A stretch of 64,000 nt of DNA from Alistipes megaguti (GTDB lineage Bacteria; Bacteroidota; Bacteroidia; Bacteroidales; Rikenellaceae), in NCBI RefSeq assembly GCF_900604385.1, contig NZ_LR027382.1:1470001-1534000 (forward strand). Reading direction: 5' to 3'. The notes under the pieces were generated by a model. It was given only the letters and a program-made list of their open reading frames with translations, ran no database searches and had not been told where the DNA came from. The position numbers and the translations under genes are program-made. Of the stretch, positions 27,074-35,113 are shown piece by piece. Position 1 is the stretch's first letter; every line of letters starts with the position of its first letter.

Positions 27074-29095
27074 ATGAACTCTCTCAGACGTCTCTTTACG
27101 TTGTGTTTCGACCGGGCCTTCTCGGGGCGCGGGCGGACGCAGTTTGCCTGGCTGGTCGGCATTCTGCTGCTCTTTTTCGGGGTGATCTATCTGGTCAGTT
27201 GTCTGTTTGTCTTTCCGGAACCGTCGGGCGCCTCCGCTTCCGAGCCGCTGCGTACGGATGGGGGTGAGGCGCCGATGGGCCGCCTGCTGCAGTTGATCTG
27301 CCTGTTTATCGACCCGGGCAGCGTGGCCAACGTTCAGCCTGAATTGCGCTGGTTTGCGTTGGGGGTTGCCATTCTGGGGCTGCTGCTCTTCAGCGGCCTG
27401 CTGATCTCGGTGGTGTCGAACATGTTGGAGCGACGGGTCGAACGCTATCGCGAGGGTGAGATTGCCTATCCGCTCGAAAACCATGTCGTGGTGATCGGTT
27501 TTGAGGAGATGGTGCCGATGCTGGTGCATCAGATCTGCTCGGATCCCCGCTATGGGAATTGCTATGTCCTGATCCAGAGCGTGCGGCCCGCCGCCGAGGT
27601 GCGCAACCGGATCCATGCGGTGCTCGATGCCCGGCAGGAGCGGCGCATTCTGGTGCTGCACGCCCAGCGCAACTCGACCGAGGAGCTGGAGAAACTCTGC
27701 ACGACCCGGGCCCGCGAGCTCTTTCTGATCGGTGAGGCGGATGAATACGACCACGATTCGCTCAATATCGATTCGCTGCAGAAGATCGTGGCGATCCACC
27801 GCCGGACGCCGGACTGCCCGCGTATTCCGGTCTCGGTGCTGTTCGAGTACCAGACCACCTATGCGGCGTTCCAGATCTCGGATCTGGCCGAAGAGTGGCG
27901 CCAGCAGATCGACTTCCATCCCTTCAACTTCTACGAGGAGTGGGCCAAGAAACTGCTGGTCCGGCGGAGCTATGGCGAGGGGGATGCACGGGTCGAATAT
28001 CCGGCGTTGGATCGTGAGCCGATCACGCGGGAGAGCGACCGGACGGTTCACTTCGTGATCATCGGCATGAGCCGGATGGGGGTGGCTCTGGGCGTCGAGG
28101 CGGCGCAGCTGCTCCACTTCCCGAACTTCTGTCGCGACCGGCGGTTGAAGAGTCGGATCACCTTCATCGACGCCGCGGCCGACGAGGAGATGAACTTCTT
28201 CCGCGGACGCTACCGCCACTATTTCGATCTGGCGCCGAGCCGCTACCGCGATATGGAACATCCGGCCGCGAGCCGTATTCTGCCGCCGAACCGCGCCTAT
28301 GGCGCGGGGGTGGATTTCCTCGACGTGGAGTTCGAGTTTATCAAGGGGCGCGCCGAGACGCCGGCCGTGCAGCGACTGCTGGCGGAGTGGGCCGTGGATC
28401 CCGCGCAACAGCTGTCGATTGCCGTTTGTCTGAACTTTCCGCCCCGGAGCATGGCGCTGGGCCTCTACCTCCCCGACGAGATCTATGCGCGGGATATTCC
28501 GGTTTTCGTGCGGCAGGAGACCTCGAGTGCGCTGCTCGACCTGCTCAACAACCGCCTCAAGAAGGAGCCGCTGAACCGCTATTCGCACGTCTTTCCGTTC
28601 GGCATGCTGGCCCATCCGTTCGATCTGGATCGGCGCAACACCCGTCGTGCACAACTGGTCAACTATATCTACGATTTCCGCTACCGACACCATGCCGGCC
28701 CCTCGGAATACCCTTCGGAGGCCGTGTTGCAGAGGGCCTGGGACCAGCTGTCGGTGGCTCGTCAATGGTCGAACTTCTATTGCGCCGATTCGGCCGACCT
28801 CAAGCTGCGGTCACTGTGCCTGACCGCCGGGCCCGAGGTGCAGCTGACGGAGGAGCAGGTCGAACTGTTGGCCGAGGTGGAGCACAACCGCTGGAACATG
28901 GAGAAACTCCTGCTGGGCTACCGCCGGCCGACGCCCGAAGAGGAGGCTCTCTGCCGGGACAAAGCGGTTTGCGCTACGTACAAGAACCGGCTTTTCGTCC
29001 ATCCCGACATCCGCCCCTACGGCGAACTGGACGACGAGACCCGGGATCAGGATCGCTATCTGGCGAAGTATCTGCTGTTTATCATGGAGGCGTAA
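27074..29095 (+). CDS. Membrane RCK/TrkA-N-type channel-like protein with C-terminal RyR domain
   Basis: A 673-aa protein. Two hydrophobic segments lie at about 24-48 and 91-116, with a short loop between them that could hold a re-entrant pore. Two Rossmann-like units follow: HVVVIGFEEMVPMLVHQI (about 137) and VHFVIIGMSRMGVALGVEA (about 325), like the paired RCK domains of CASTOR/POLLUX-type channels. The last 70 residues form a second RyR domain (EVEHNRWNMEKLLLGYR, FVHPDIRPYGEL, QDRYLAKYL). It is probably a ligand-gated ion channel or sensor in the inner membrane. It follows the small RyR gene by 32 nt and precedes the next gene by 1 nt. Ion and ligand are unknown. Confidence 0.75.
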   Translation: MNSLRRLFTLCFDRAFSGRGRTQFAWLVGILLLFFGVIYLVSCLFVFPEPSGASASEPLRTDGGEAPMGRLLQLICLFIDPGSVANVQPELRWFALGVAILGLLLFSGLLISVVSNMLERRVERYREGEIAYPLENHVVVIGFEEMVPMLVHQICSDPRYGNCYVLIQSVRPAAEVRNRIHAVLDARQERRILVLHAQRNSTEELEKLCTTRARELFLIGEADEYDHDSLNIDSLQKIVAIHRRTPDCPRIPVSVLFEYQTTYAAFQISDLAEEWRQQIDFHPFNFYEEWAKKLLVRRSYGEGDARVEYPALDREPITRESDRTVHFVIIGMSRMGVALGVEAAQLLHFPNFCRDRRLKSRITFIDAAADEEMNFFRGRYRHYFDLAPSRYRDMEHPAASRILPPNRAYGAGVDFLDVEFEFIKGRAETPAVQRLLAEWAVDPAQQLSIAVCLNFPPRSMALGLYLPDEIYARDIPVFVRQETSSALLDLLNNRLKKEPLNRYSHVFPFGMLAHPFDLDRRNTRRAQLVNYIYDFRYRHHAGPSEYPSEAVLQRAWDQLSVARQWSNFYCADSADLKLRSLCLTAGPEVQLTEEQVELLAEVEHNRWNMEKLLLGYRRPTPEEEALCRDKAVCATYKNRLFVHPDIRPYGELDDETRDQDRYLAKYLLFIMEA

Positions 29096-29096
29096 G

Positions 29097-30167
29097 ATGG
29101 GTGGATGGATCAAAATGCTGATTGCGGCAGGGATCGCGACGGGGGGCTGCTCCCTTGTTCCGGCGGCGGCCCAGATCGTGCAGCGGGGCGTCGTGCTGGA
29201 GATGAGCAGCGGCCGGCAGCCCGTCTCGGGCGTCGAGGTGAGGGCGGTCGGCGCCGCCCCCTCGGACAGCGATATGGAGGGGCGGTTCGAGTTGGAATTT
29301 CCCGCTGCGCTGCCGGGAGATCCCCTGTTTCTGGACCGGATCCACAAGCAGGGGTTCGAGCTGGTGAACCGGGAAAAGGTCGATCGGTGGAATTTGTCCG
29401 CCGATGCGGTTCTGGAGGTGGTGCTGGGCCGTACGGAGGTCATTGACTCCCTGCGGAAACGCTATTATCGGATCGGTGTGTCGGCCGTGGAGAAGGCCTA
29501 CCGACGGTCGGTGACCGAACTGGAGACCCGCCGCCGGATCCAGCGGATTGCCGAAGCGCAGTATGCCCGGGAACTCGATTCGCTCACCCGGGTCCATGCC
29601 CGATTGAGGCAGCAGGTGGACGGCTATGCCGCGCTGTTCGCGCGTATCAATCGGGACGAACTGGATGCCGGGGAGAGACAGGCGCTGGCATTGCTCGACC
29701 GCGGAGACGTGGAGGGCGCGATCAGGCTCTACGAGCAGATGCGCACCGATTCGGTGCTGGCCCGGCGGGTGGCGGGCCGCAATGTGGCCGATGAGGATCT
29801 GCGGCTTCTGGTCCCCTCGCTGATGAACAGCTTCCGGATCATGCGGCGGCTCGGCGATGTCGAAGGATGTGATTCCGTGGGGCGTCTGATCGGTGCTGCG
29901 GCTGCGGAGGTCGCTCTGAAACTGGAAGTTGTCGAGTGGCGATTCGCGGTCGGGGAGCGGAGCGCTGCCCTGGATGAGTATCGCGTGTTGGTGCGGGAGG
30001 CGCAGGCGGTGGCCGAAATCGAATGCATCGAGGCCAGCCTGCACCGTTCGCTGGAGGGGGCGACGCTTTCGAAGAGCCTCCGGCAGAGAGTCGATCTGCT
30101 GCAGGAACGCATAAGTGCCCGGATGAACTGGGCGAAAATAAAGGAAAACAGTTGGACCCATGATTAA
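29097..30167 (+). CDS. Secreted carboxypeptidase-regulatory-like / coiled-coil protein
   Basis: A 356-aa protein with an N-terminal signal-like segment (MLIAAGIATGGCSLVPAAAQ). A beta-sandwich resembling the carboxypeptidase regulatory-like fold follows (SGRQPVSGVEVRAVG, SDSDMEGRFELEFP). From about residue 115 a long charged helix begins (YYRIGVSAVEKAYRRSVTEL), then helical, TPR-like sequence (ALALLDRGDVEGAIRLYEQM). The first 220 residues are clearly paralogous to the larger secreted TPR protein at 31270-33744. It starts 1 nt after the channel-like gene and its end overlaps the next gene by 8 nt, so all four plus-strand genes look translationally coupled. The function is unknown. Confidence 0.65.
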   Translation: MGGWIKMLIAAGIATGGCSLVPAAAQIVQRGVVLEMSSGRQPVSGVEVRAVGAAPSDSDMEGRFELEFPAALPGDPLFLDRIHKQGFELVNREKVDRWNLSADAVLEVVLGRTEVIDSLRKRYYRIGVSAVEKAYRRSVTELETRRRIQRIAEAQYARELDSLTRVHARLRQQVDGYAALFARINRDELDAGERQALALLDRGDVEGAIRLYEQMRTDSVLARRVAGRNVADEDLRLLVPSLMNSFRIMRRLGDVEGCDSVGRLIGAAAAEVALKLEVVEWRFAVGERSAALDEYRVLVREAQAVAEIECIEASLHRSLEGATLSKSLRQRVDLLQERISARMNWAKIKENSWTHD

Positions 30168-31269
30168 AAAAGGAGACTATAACGAGATACGGGTTTTCAT
30201 CGCCTCGTCGGCGGAGCTGGATCAGGACAAGGAGATGTTCGATCTGTACTTCTCCGACAAGAACAAACTGTATCGTGAGGAGCGGATCGTATTCGACCAC
30301 CGGACCTGGAAGGATTTCAGCAGCTCGCTGAATGAGGGGCGGTTGCAGGATCGCTATAATGATTTCATCCGCGAGTGCGATCTGGTGATCTTCCTCTTTC
30401 ATACGCGACTGGGGCGCTACACGCGTGAGGAGCTGGAGGTTGCCTCGGCGGCTTTCCGGCGGAACGGGCAGCGTCCCCGGATCTTTGTCTATTTCAAGGA
30501 GGAGGGAATCGAAGATGACGCCCTGCGGGACTTCAAGGAGTACTGCGAAAAGCGGCTGGGCCACTTTTGTGACGTATATGCCACCTATGACGACTGGCAT
30601 GTGAAGTTTGACCGGCAGCTGAAGATGCTCGAGGAGGAGGGCTTCATCCGGGCTCCCCGCAAGCGGGAGCGGATGGCCGAACGGCTGAAATTCGCCCTTT
30701 CCCATGTGCTGGCTCCGGCCGTTGTCGTCTTTCTGGCCATCCTGGTCGGGCTCTACTTCGTCCCTGTCACCGTGACGGTCTGCCTGGACGACCGGACGCC
30801 GTCGTCACTGCCGTTCCAGGGGGCCGACATCACGCTGATCTACGCGGACAAGAGCGAGACGCAACAGTTGGACCGGCTGACGGACGAGGCCATCTTCAAG
30901 CAGATCCATGCGCGGTATGTCGGCCGGCCGGTGCAGATTGCGGTCTCCTCTCCGGGCTACGAGCCGGTCGACACGCTGCTCGATCTGGAGAAGCGGCTGG
31001 TGATCCCCATCCGTCGCGACGCAAGCCTTTCGCTGCTCTACGGAACCGTCAAGGACGAGAATAACCGTCCGTTGGCGGGGGTCACCCTGCAGGTGCTCGA
31101 CCTGCAGACGGTTTCGGACGAAACGGGCAGCTTCCGCCTGCGGATTCCCTCCGACCGGCAGCGTCCCCAGCAACGCGTACAGGCCTTCAAGGAGGGGTAC
31201 GAGTTATGGGACTTTACCGGCCCCGTATCCGACAAGGTCCCCTGGAAGATTATTCTGCATCGCCGCTGA
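30160..31269 (+). CDS. TIR/DUF4062-like domain protein with membrane anchor and extracytoplasmic beta-sandwich
   Basis: A 369-aa protein. Residues 9-160 (IRVFIASSAELDQDKEMF, a conserved ECDLVIFLFHTRLGRYT strand-loop, then PRIFVYFKEEG) resemble the TIR-like or DUF4062 fold found in bacterial conflict proteins; no catalytic glutamate can be assigned safely. One membrane helix lies at about 183-206. Behind it is an extracytoplasmic region ending in a carboxypeptidase-regulatory-like domain (SLLYGTVKDENNRPLAGVTL, SDETGSFRLRIP). The layout suggests a sensor facing the periplasm with a cytoplasmic effector or adaptor. Its stop codon directly abuts the stop of the convergent gene. Confidence 0.65.
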   Translation: MIKKGDYNEIRVFIASSAELDQDKEMFDLYFSDKNKLYREERIVFDHRTWKDFSSSLNEGRLQDRYNDFIRECDLVIFLFHTRLGRYTREELEVASAAFRRNGQRPRIFVYFKEEGIEDDALRDFKEYCEKRLGHFCDVYATYDDWHVKFDRQLKMLEEEGFIRAPRKRERMAERLKFALSHVLAPAVVVFLAILVGLYFVPVTVTVCLDDRTPSSLPFQGADITLIYADKSETQQLDRLTDEAIFKQIHARYVGRPVQIAVSSPGYEPVDTLLDLEKRLVIPIRRDASLSLLYGTVKDENNRPLAGVTLQVLDLQTVSDETGSFRLRIPSDRQRPQQRVQAFKEGYELWDFTGPVSDKVPWKIILHRR

Positions 31270-33744
31270 TTATCGGTTGTAATAGCCGTTCCGGCGGTAC
31301 TCCTCGATGCCGAACCGCAGGAGCGTGTCGTTGGGCAGGCTCCCCGGCCGGTAATTCAGCCCCTCGGCCTGCAGCTCCCGGCCTCCCGGCAGTGAGAGCT
31401 GGTTCAACAGATCCCCTTTGGCCAGTTTGATCAGAATGGGGTAGGTGTCGAAGAGGGGGTTGAGGCGCTTCATCTCCTCGGCAATGGCCAGCGCCTCCTC
31501 GGCATACCCGAGCGCCTGTTCGTTGTCGCCGGTCCGGTAGTAGCAGATGCTGGTATTCAGGGTCATGAGCATGTAGTTGGTCCCCATCGACACCTTGTTG
31601 AGCGGGTAGAGCGCCTTCATCAGCTCGTAGGCCTTCTTCTGTTCGCGGAGGGCCTGCGGATACTTTTTCAGTTTGCCGTATCCCAGCGCAAGGTTGTTGT
31701 AGGTCGTGCAAAGGCTGAACTTCAGCTCCGTGTTGTCGGGGTGACGCTTCAACTCGGCCTCGCGGGCCTCCTTCACGTGCTCCAGATATTTCAGCCCCAG
31801 ATCGTAGAGACCGCCGGTGACCAGCGCGGTGCCGATGCTGTTCTCGACGACCAGCGATTCGTACCCCCAGAGCGCCTGCATGGCATAGAGCGTCTCCAGA
31901 TCAAGTGCGGCGAGGGCCGCCTCCTGCGTTTTGGACGCCGTCAGCAGGTCGTCGATGTATTTGGCCCGCACCAGAAGGATGGTCTCGGCATTCCCCGAGG
32001 GGTTGATCCGGCTCAGCTCCTCGGCATAATCGTTGGCCTTGCGGATATGCGGCCGGGCCTCGGCGAGGTTCCCTTTCTGCGCGTAGAAGGTGGCGTAGGC
32101 GATCTCCAGACCGACCAGCGCCTGGATCCGCTGCTCGTCCGACACCCCGGCAAACTCCTGTCCGATTCGATCCCGGAAACGGGCCGCCTCCTCCAGAAAG
32201 GCGTCGTTGTCGGCCGTGATGCACAGGGTGAGATAGACTTTGTACCGCCCCAGATATTCGGCTGCCGTGGAGTGGGGATTTTTCCGGAATCTCTCCTCCG
32301 CATTCATCCACGCCTGTCTGGCGGCGGCATAGGCCTTTTTCTGGTCTCCGGCCTTCATGGCCAGCTGCAGCATCATGTCCAGATGCTCCTGATTCAACGC
32401 CAGCGCTGTCTGTTCGTCATCCGGCATGTGTTGCGCGATAAAGTCCCGGACCTGCGCAAAGACCTGTTCCGCCTTTTGGGTCTCTTCCCTGTCCGCATAC
32501 AGATCCATCAGGGCCGTGTAGGTGTTGACCAGCGTACCCTTCTGAATCCGGACGAAGGCCGGGTTGTCGGATTGCGCAATCTCATCCTGCAGCTCGCGGA
32601 TCTCATCCAGATAGATCTCCTCGGCTTCGTCCCACTGGTGCATGGCCTCGTATGTTTGCGCCAGATTGAACGAGGTCTGGTGGTAGATGGCCAGATAATC
32701 GCCCGACGGCATCGCACGGTGGGCCTGCTGCAGGATCTGCAGCGCCTGAATGCCGTACTCCAGCGCCTGGGTGTAGTCGTGCCGGAGGTTGCGCGCCACC
32801 GTCGTCCGGAGGGTGAGAACCAGCAGCAGCGACTTCTCGTCGTATGCCAGCTGCTGACAGCGGTCGATCCACTCGTCCAGATCCTCCTCGAAACGGTTGA
32901 TCTTGCGCAGGGTGTAGTTCAGCACATAGGGGAACCGGTCGGGCAGGATCCGGGCGATCCATTGGTAGACGTCGTACGATTTCCGTTCGTTCTCCGCTCC
33001 GCCGGCCAGGGTGCACAGATCGGCGTAGCGGTACATCCGTTCGACGAGAGCCGTTATGTCCTCATCGGCCTCGGTGCGCTGCTGCAGCTTTTGGCCGGCC
33101 TGTTCAATCAACCCGGAGTTGCGGTACAACTCGATGGCCTCCTCCAGACGGCCGCTGTCGACCAGTTCCAGCACCTGCCTCTCCATCTCGTCGATGTCGT
33201 CGGGATTGATGCGGGCAAACTTTTCGGCATATTCATCCAGCGTTTTCAGATAGGCCCGGTTCTCTTCGGCCAGTTTTCGCAACCGTTGCGCCCGCTCCTC
33301 CTGGCTCATCTCCCGGCGGGTATAGAGCCGGTTGATGCTGTCGATGGTCTGGTTGCGGAGTCGGGTGAAGTGTTCGACGGCAATGGCGTAGTAGCGGTTT
33401 TTCTGCTCCTCGATGGTTCCCTCGGGGGCCATGACGATCTCCATCGGGCGCTTCTCCGTCAGAATCCAACCGTTGAGGAGCTCTTCGTTCACGAGCTCGT
33501 ACCCCTTTTTGTATACGAACGGGGAGCTGATCGCCGTGCCCGGTTGGGCGTGGATGAAATCCAGACAGAAATGCCCCTCTCCGTCGGAGTCCGTCGCGGG
33601 GGCGCCCGCCGCCAGCAGCTGCACGCCGGCCAGCGGCGTCTTGTGGGAGTTGTAGATGCGGACATTGCCCTTTTGGGCCACCTGCGCCCGAATTGTTCCG
33701 GTAAAAAACAGACACGAGAGGCCGAGGATGACGAGATGCTTCAT
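31270..33744 (-). CDS. Secreted carboxypeptidase-regulatory-like / TPR repeat protein
   Basis: An 824-aa protein with a signal peptide (MKHLVILGLSCLFFTGTIRA-Q). A beta-sandwich (SHKTPLAGVQLLAAG, TDSDGEGHFCLDF), a charged helix and a long array of TPR-like helices follow to the C-terminus (for example SFNLAQTYEAMHQWDEAEEI, TYNNLALGYGKLKKYPQAL, CYYRTGDNEQALGYAEEAL). The N-terminal 220 residues match the protein at 29097-30167. It probably serves as an extracytoplasmic scaffold. The ATG at 33744 is chosen for the signal peptide and because a TATCTTTG -7 box lies 26 nt upstream. It converges on the TIR-like gene with no gap. Confidence 0.75.
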   Translation of the reverse strand: MKHLVILGLSCLFFTGTIRAQVAQKGNVRIYNSHKTPLAGVQLLAAGAPATDSDGEGHFCLDFIHAQPGTAISSPFVYKKGYELVNEELLNGWILTEKRPMEIVMAPEGTIEEQKNRYYAIAVEHFTRLRNQTIDSINRLYTRREMSQEERAQRLRKLAEENRAYLKTLDEYAEKFARINPDDIDEMERQVLELVDSGRLEEAIELYRNSGLIEQAGQKLQQRTEADEDITALVERMYRYADLCTLAGGAENERKSYDVYQWIARILPDRFPYVLNYTLRKINRFEEDLDEWIDRCQQLAYDEKSLLLVLTLRTTVARNLRHDYTQALEYGIQALQILQQAHRAMPSGDYLAIYHQTSFNLAQTYEAMHQWDEAEEIYLDEIRELQDEIAQSDNPAFVRIQKGTLVNTYTALMDLYADREETQKAEQVFAQVRDFIAQHMPDDEQTALALNQEHLDMMLQLAMKAGDQKKAYAAARQAWMNAEERFRKNPHSTAAEYLGRYKVYLTLCITADNDAFLEEAARFRDRIGQEFAGVSDEQRIQALVGLEIAYATFYAQKGNLAEARPHIRKANDYAEELSRINPSGNAETILLVRAKYIDDLLTASKTQEAALAALDLETLYAMQALWGYESLVVENSIGTALVTGGLYDLGLKYLEHVKEAREAELKRHPDNTELKFSLCTTYNNLALGYGKLKKYPQALREQKKAYELMKALYPLNKVSMGTNYMLMTLNTSICYYRTGDNEQALGYAEEALAIAEEMKRLNPLFDTYPILIKLAKGDLLNQLSLPGGRELQAEGLNYRPGSLPNDTLLRFGIEEYRRNGYYNR

Positions 33745-33769
33745 GGAGGGAATCGTTTGGGTTGTTCTA

Positions 33770-33777
33770 CAAAGATA
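33770..33777 (-). promoter_or_regulatory. -7 box for the secreted TPR protein gene
   Basis: TATCTTTG on the minus strand fits TAnnTTTG and would start transcription about 19 nt before the ATG at 33744. The -33 region is not a clear match. Confidence 0.5.
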
Positions 33778-33841
33778 ACGATTCCTTTTCAGAACCGTTG
33801 ATTTTGAGACGTCGGGTTGAGTCCGGTTCAAAATATTTTTC

Positions 33842-33849
33842 TACATTTG
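33842..33849 (+). promoter_or_regulatory. -7 box of structured-RNA locus A
   Basis: TACATTTG fits TAnnTTTG and precedes the conserved RNA by a few nucleotides. The equivalent TATTTTTG is found at the same relative place in locus B (53198-53205). A GTTGA about 24 nt upstream may act as the -33 box. Confidence 0.6.
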
Positions 33850-33854
33850 TAGAC

Positions 33855-34112
33855 GGTTCCGTGCCGATCCGCGGGGCCGGACATTTTATACGAACGTTTC
33901 GTTACGTTTTCTTTCACGCTCAAACTTCGCAAACTTGACACATTGAAAGAGATGTAACTGGACGCCTCGTGGACGCATGTATTGTGCCTGCAGGCCTTTG
34001 GCCTGTCATGTGCATGATACACGTTTCGCGTGGGCGTCCGTGTTACTTGTTTCAATGTGGGGCAGCGAAGGCCTGAGCGTGGGATAAGTCAATGCGGCAA
34101 CCCACGTTTTTT
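33855..34112 (+). ncRNA. Long structured RNA, copy A (upstream of DprA-like gene)
   Basis: About 258 nt that align along their whole length with 53212-53460. Helices: a 5' hairpin GGTTCCG/CGGGGCC around the invariant loop TGCCGATCCG; a long outer stem CACATTGAAA/TTTCAATGTG; next GTAAC/GTTAC and GGACGCC/GGGCGTCC; then an inner arm ending in CAGGCC-ttt-GGCCTG. A 3' block (GGGGCAGCGAAGGCCTGAG, then AAGTCAATGCGGCAACCCA) is nearly invariant and closes as CGTGGG/CCCACG followed by TTTTTT, like a terminator or attenuator. Paired changes against copy B support the fold. The long bulged hairpin recalls 6S RNA, but a leader controlling the next gene is equally possible. Confidence 0.7.
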
Positions 34113-34589
34113 ATGGCTTTCGATTATGACTACACGGGTAACCTCGCCCTGCTCGACCGCCGGAAGGTCGCCCTCTTCGCCTCGCGCGTCGTCGCACCCA
34201 CGGTCGAGGAGCAGCTCCTTCGCTGGGCCGAGGCGTGTTGCGCAATCGACCGCGTCGTAATCAGCGGTTTTCAGTCGCCACTTGAAAAGACCCTCTTCCG
34301 GCTGTTTCTGGAGGCTTGTCATCCGGAGATCTGGGCCTTGGGACGAACCCTCTACCGCCGCTATTCGCCCGCCGTCGAAGAGGCCCTGGCCGAACAGCGC
34401 ATTCTGATTTTTGCCGTCCGTAACGCTCATCGCACCGGTTGGCAGACGGCCCAAACCCGCAACTACACCATCGCTTCGCTGTCCGAAGAGAGCGTCTATG
34501 CCCTCCGCTCGGACGGCCGTCCCAGCACGCTTGACGTCCTTTGCGAGCTGGAGTTAGACCGCAAACCGGTGCGTTGTTTCACGCAATAA
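34113..34589 (+). CDS. Small DprA/SLOG-like Rossmann protein, copy A
   Basis: A 158-aa protein with a compact nucleotide-binding fold resembling the core of DprA/Smf or LOG-type proteins: VALFASRVV strand, VVISGFQSPLEK (compare the SGxAxGID loop of DprA), IWALGRTLYRRY, ILIFAVRN and TAQTRNYTIASLSEESVYA (compare RNRIIAGLS). It lacks the extra domains of true DprA (about 300-380 aa). The ATG at 34113 (MAFDYD) follows the T-run of the RNA hairpin directly; an ATG at 34092 is buried in that hairpin. It is about 70% identical to the copy at 53461. The family assignment is by motif resemblance only. Confidence 0.55.
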   Translation: MAFDYDYTGNLALLDRRKVALFASRVVAPTVEEQLLRWAEACCAIDRVVISGFQSPLEKTLFRLFLEACHPEIWALGRTLYRRYSPAVEEALAEQRILIFAVRNAHRTGWQTAQTRNYTIASLSEESVYALRSDGRPSTLDVLCELELDRKPVRCFTQ

Positions 34590-34816
34590 TCGCCCGTCGA
34601 AACCGCTTTTTTTTGTGTGGAATTGTCGCTGGTTCGCTTCGCCGGAGCGGCCTTCTGCCCCTTGTTTTTGTCTTTGTTTCGGCTCGTTTCCGAGCTCCGG
34701 TGGAGCAAATTGCGGGCGGAGAGGGTGAAGACATTTTGAAGAATTGAAATTCGGGTTGGCACACGGGGTGCCCGGTAAAAAACGACGACTTCGGAGGAGT
34801 TTTCCCTCCCCTTGCG

Positions 34817-34903
34817 GGCAAGCTGTTTTCTGTTACGAAATCTATTTCGCGTAACTGAAAACACAGCTTGCCGAGTCCCGAAACATAAATGTTTCGGGGA
34901 CTC
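34817..34903. repeat. Two adjacent hairpins
   Basis: The first (34817-34872) pairs GGCAAGCTGT..TTTC.GTTACG with CGTAAC.GAAAA.ACAGCTTGCC, about 22 bp with small bulges. The second (34873-34903) pairs GAGTCCC-GAAACA with TGTTTC-GGGGACTC around TAAA. They abut without a gap. Strong enough to be a transcript end or a structured DNA site; not associated with a clear gene end. Confidence 0.55.
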
Positions 34904-35047
34904 AAAAACGGGTCGAATGGCACGTCCCGTTCCCGCTTGTTCGCCGGCCAATCTGTAGAGGCGAATCATCCCGTTCCCGGAACCGGCATCGGGAACAAAA
35001 CCGGTCAAAATGAACAGTCCCGTAGGATGCTGAAGTCCCGAAAAAGC

Positions 35048-35113
35048 GTCTGACTGACGGACTTCAGTACTGACTGACGTACTGACTGAATGACTGACGT
35101 CAGTACTGACGTC
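35048..35113. repeat. GTCA/TGAC repeat block with 18-bp palindrome
   Basis: TGACTGAC-type tetramer repeats in mixed orientation run across 66 nt and end in the perfect palindrome GACGTCAGTACTGACGTC (35096-35113). CTTCAGTACTGAC at 35063 is a further partial copy. Iteron-like or operator-like; function unknown. Confidence 0.6.
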
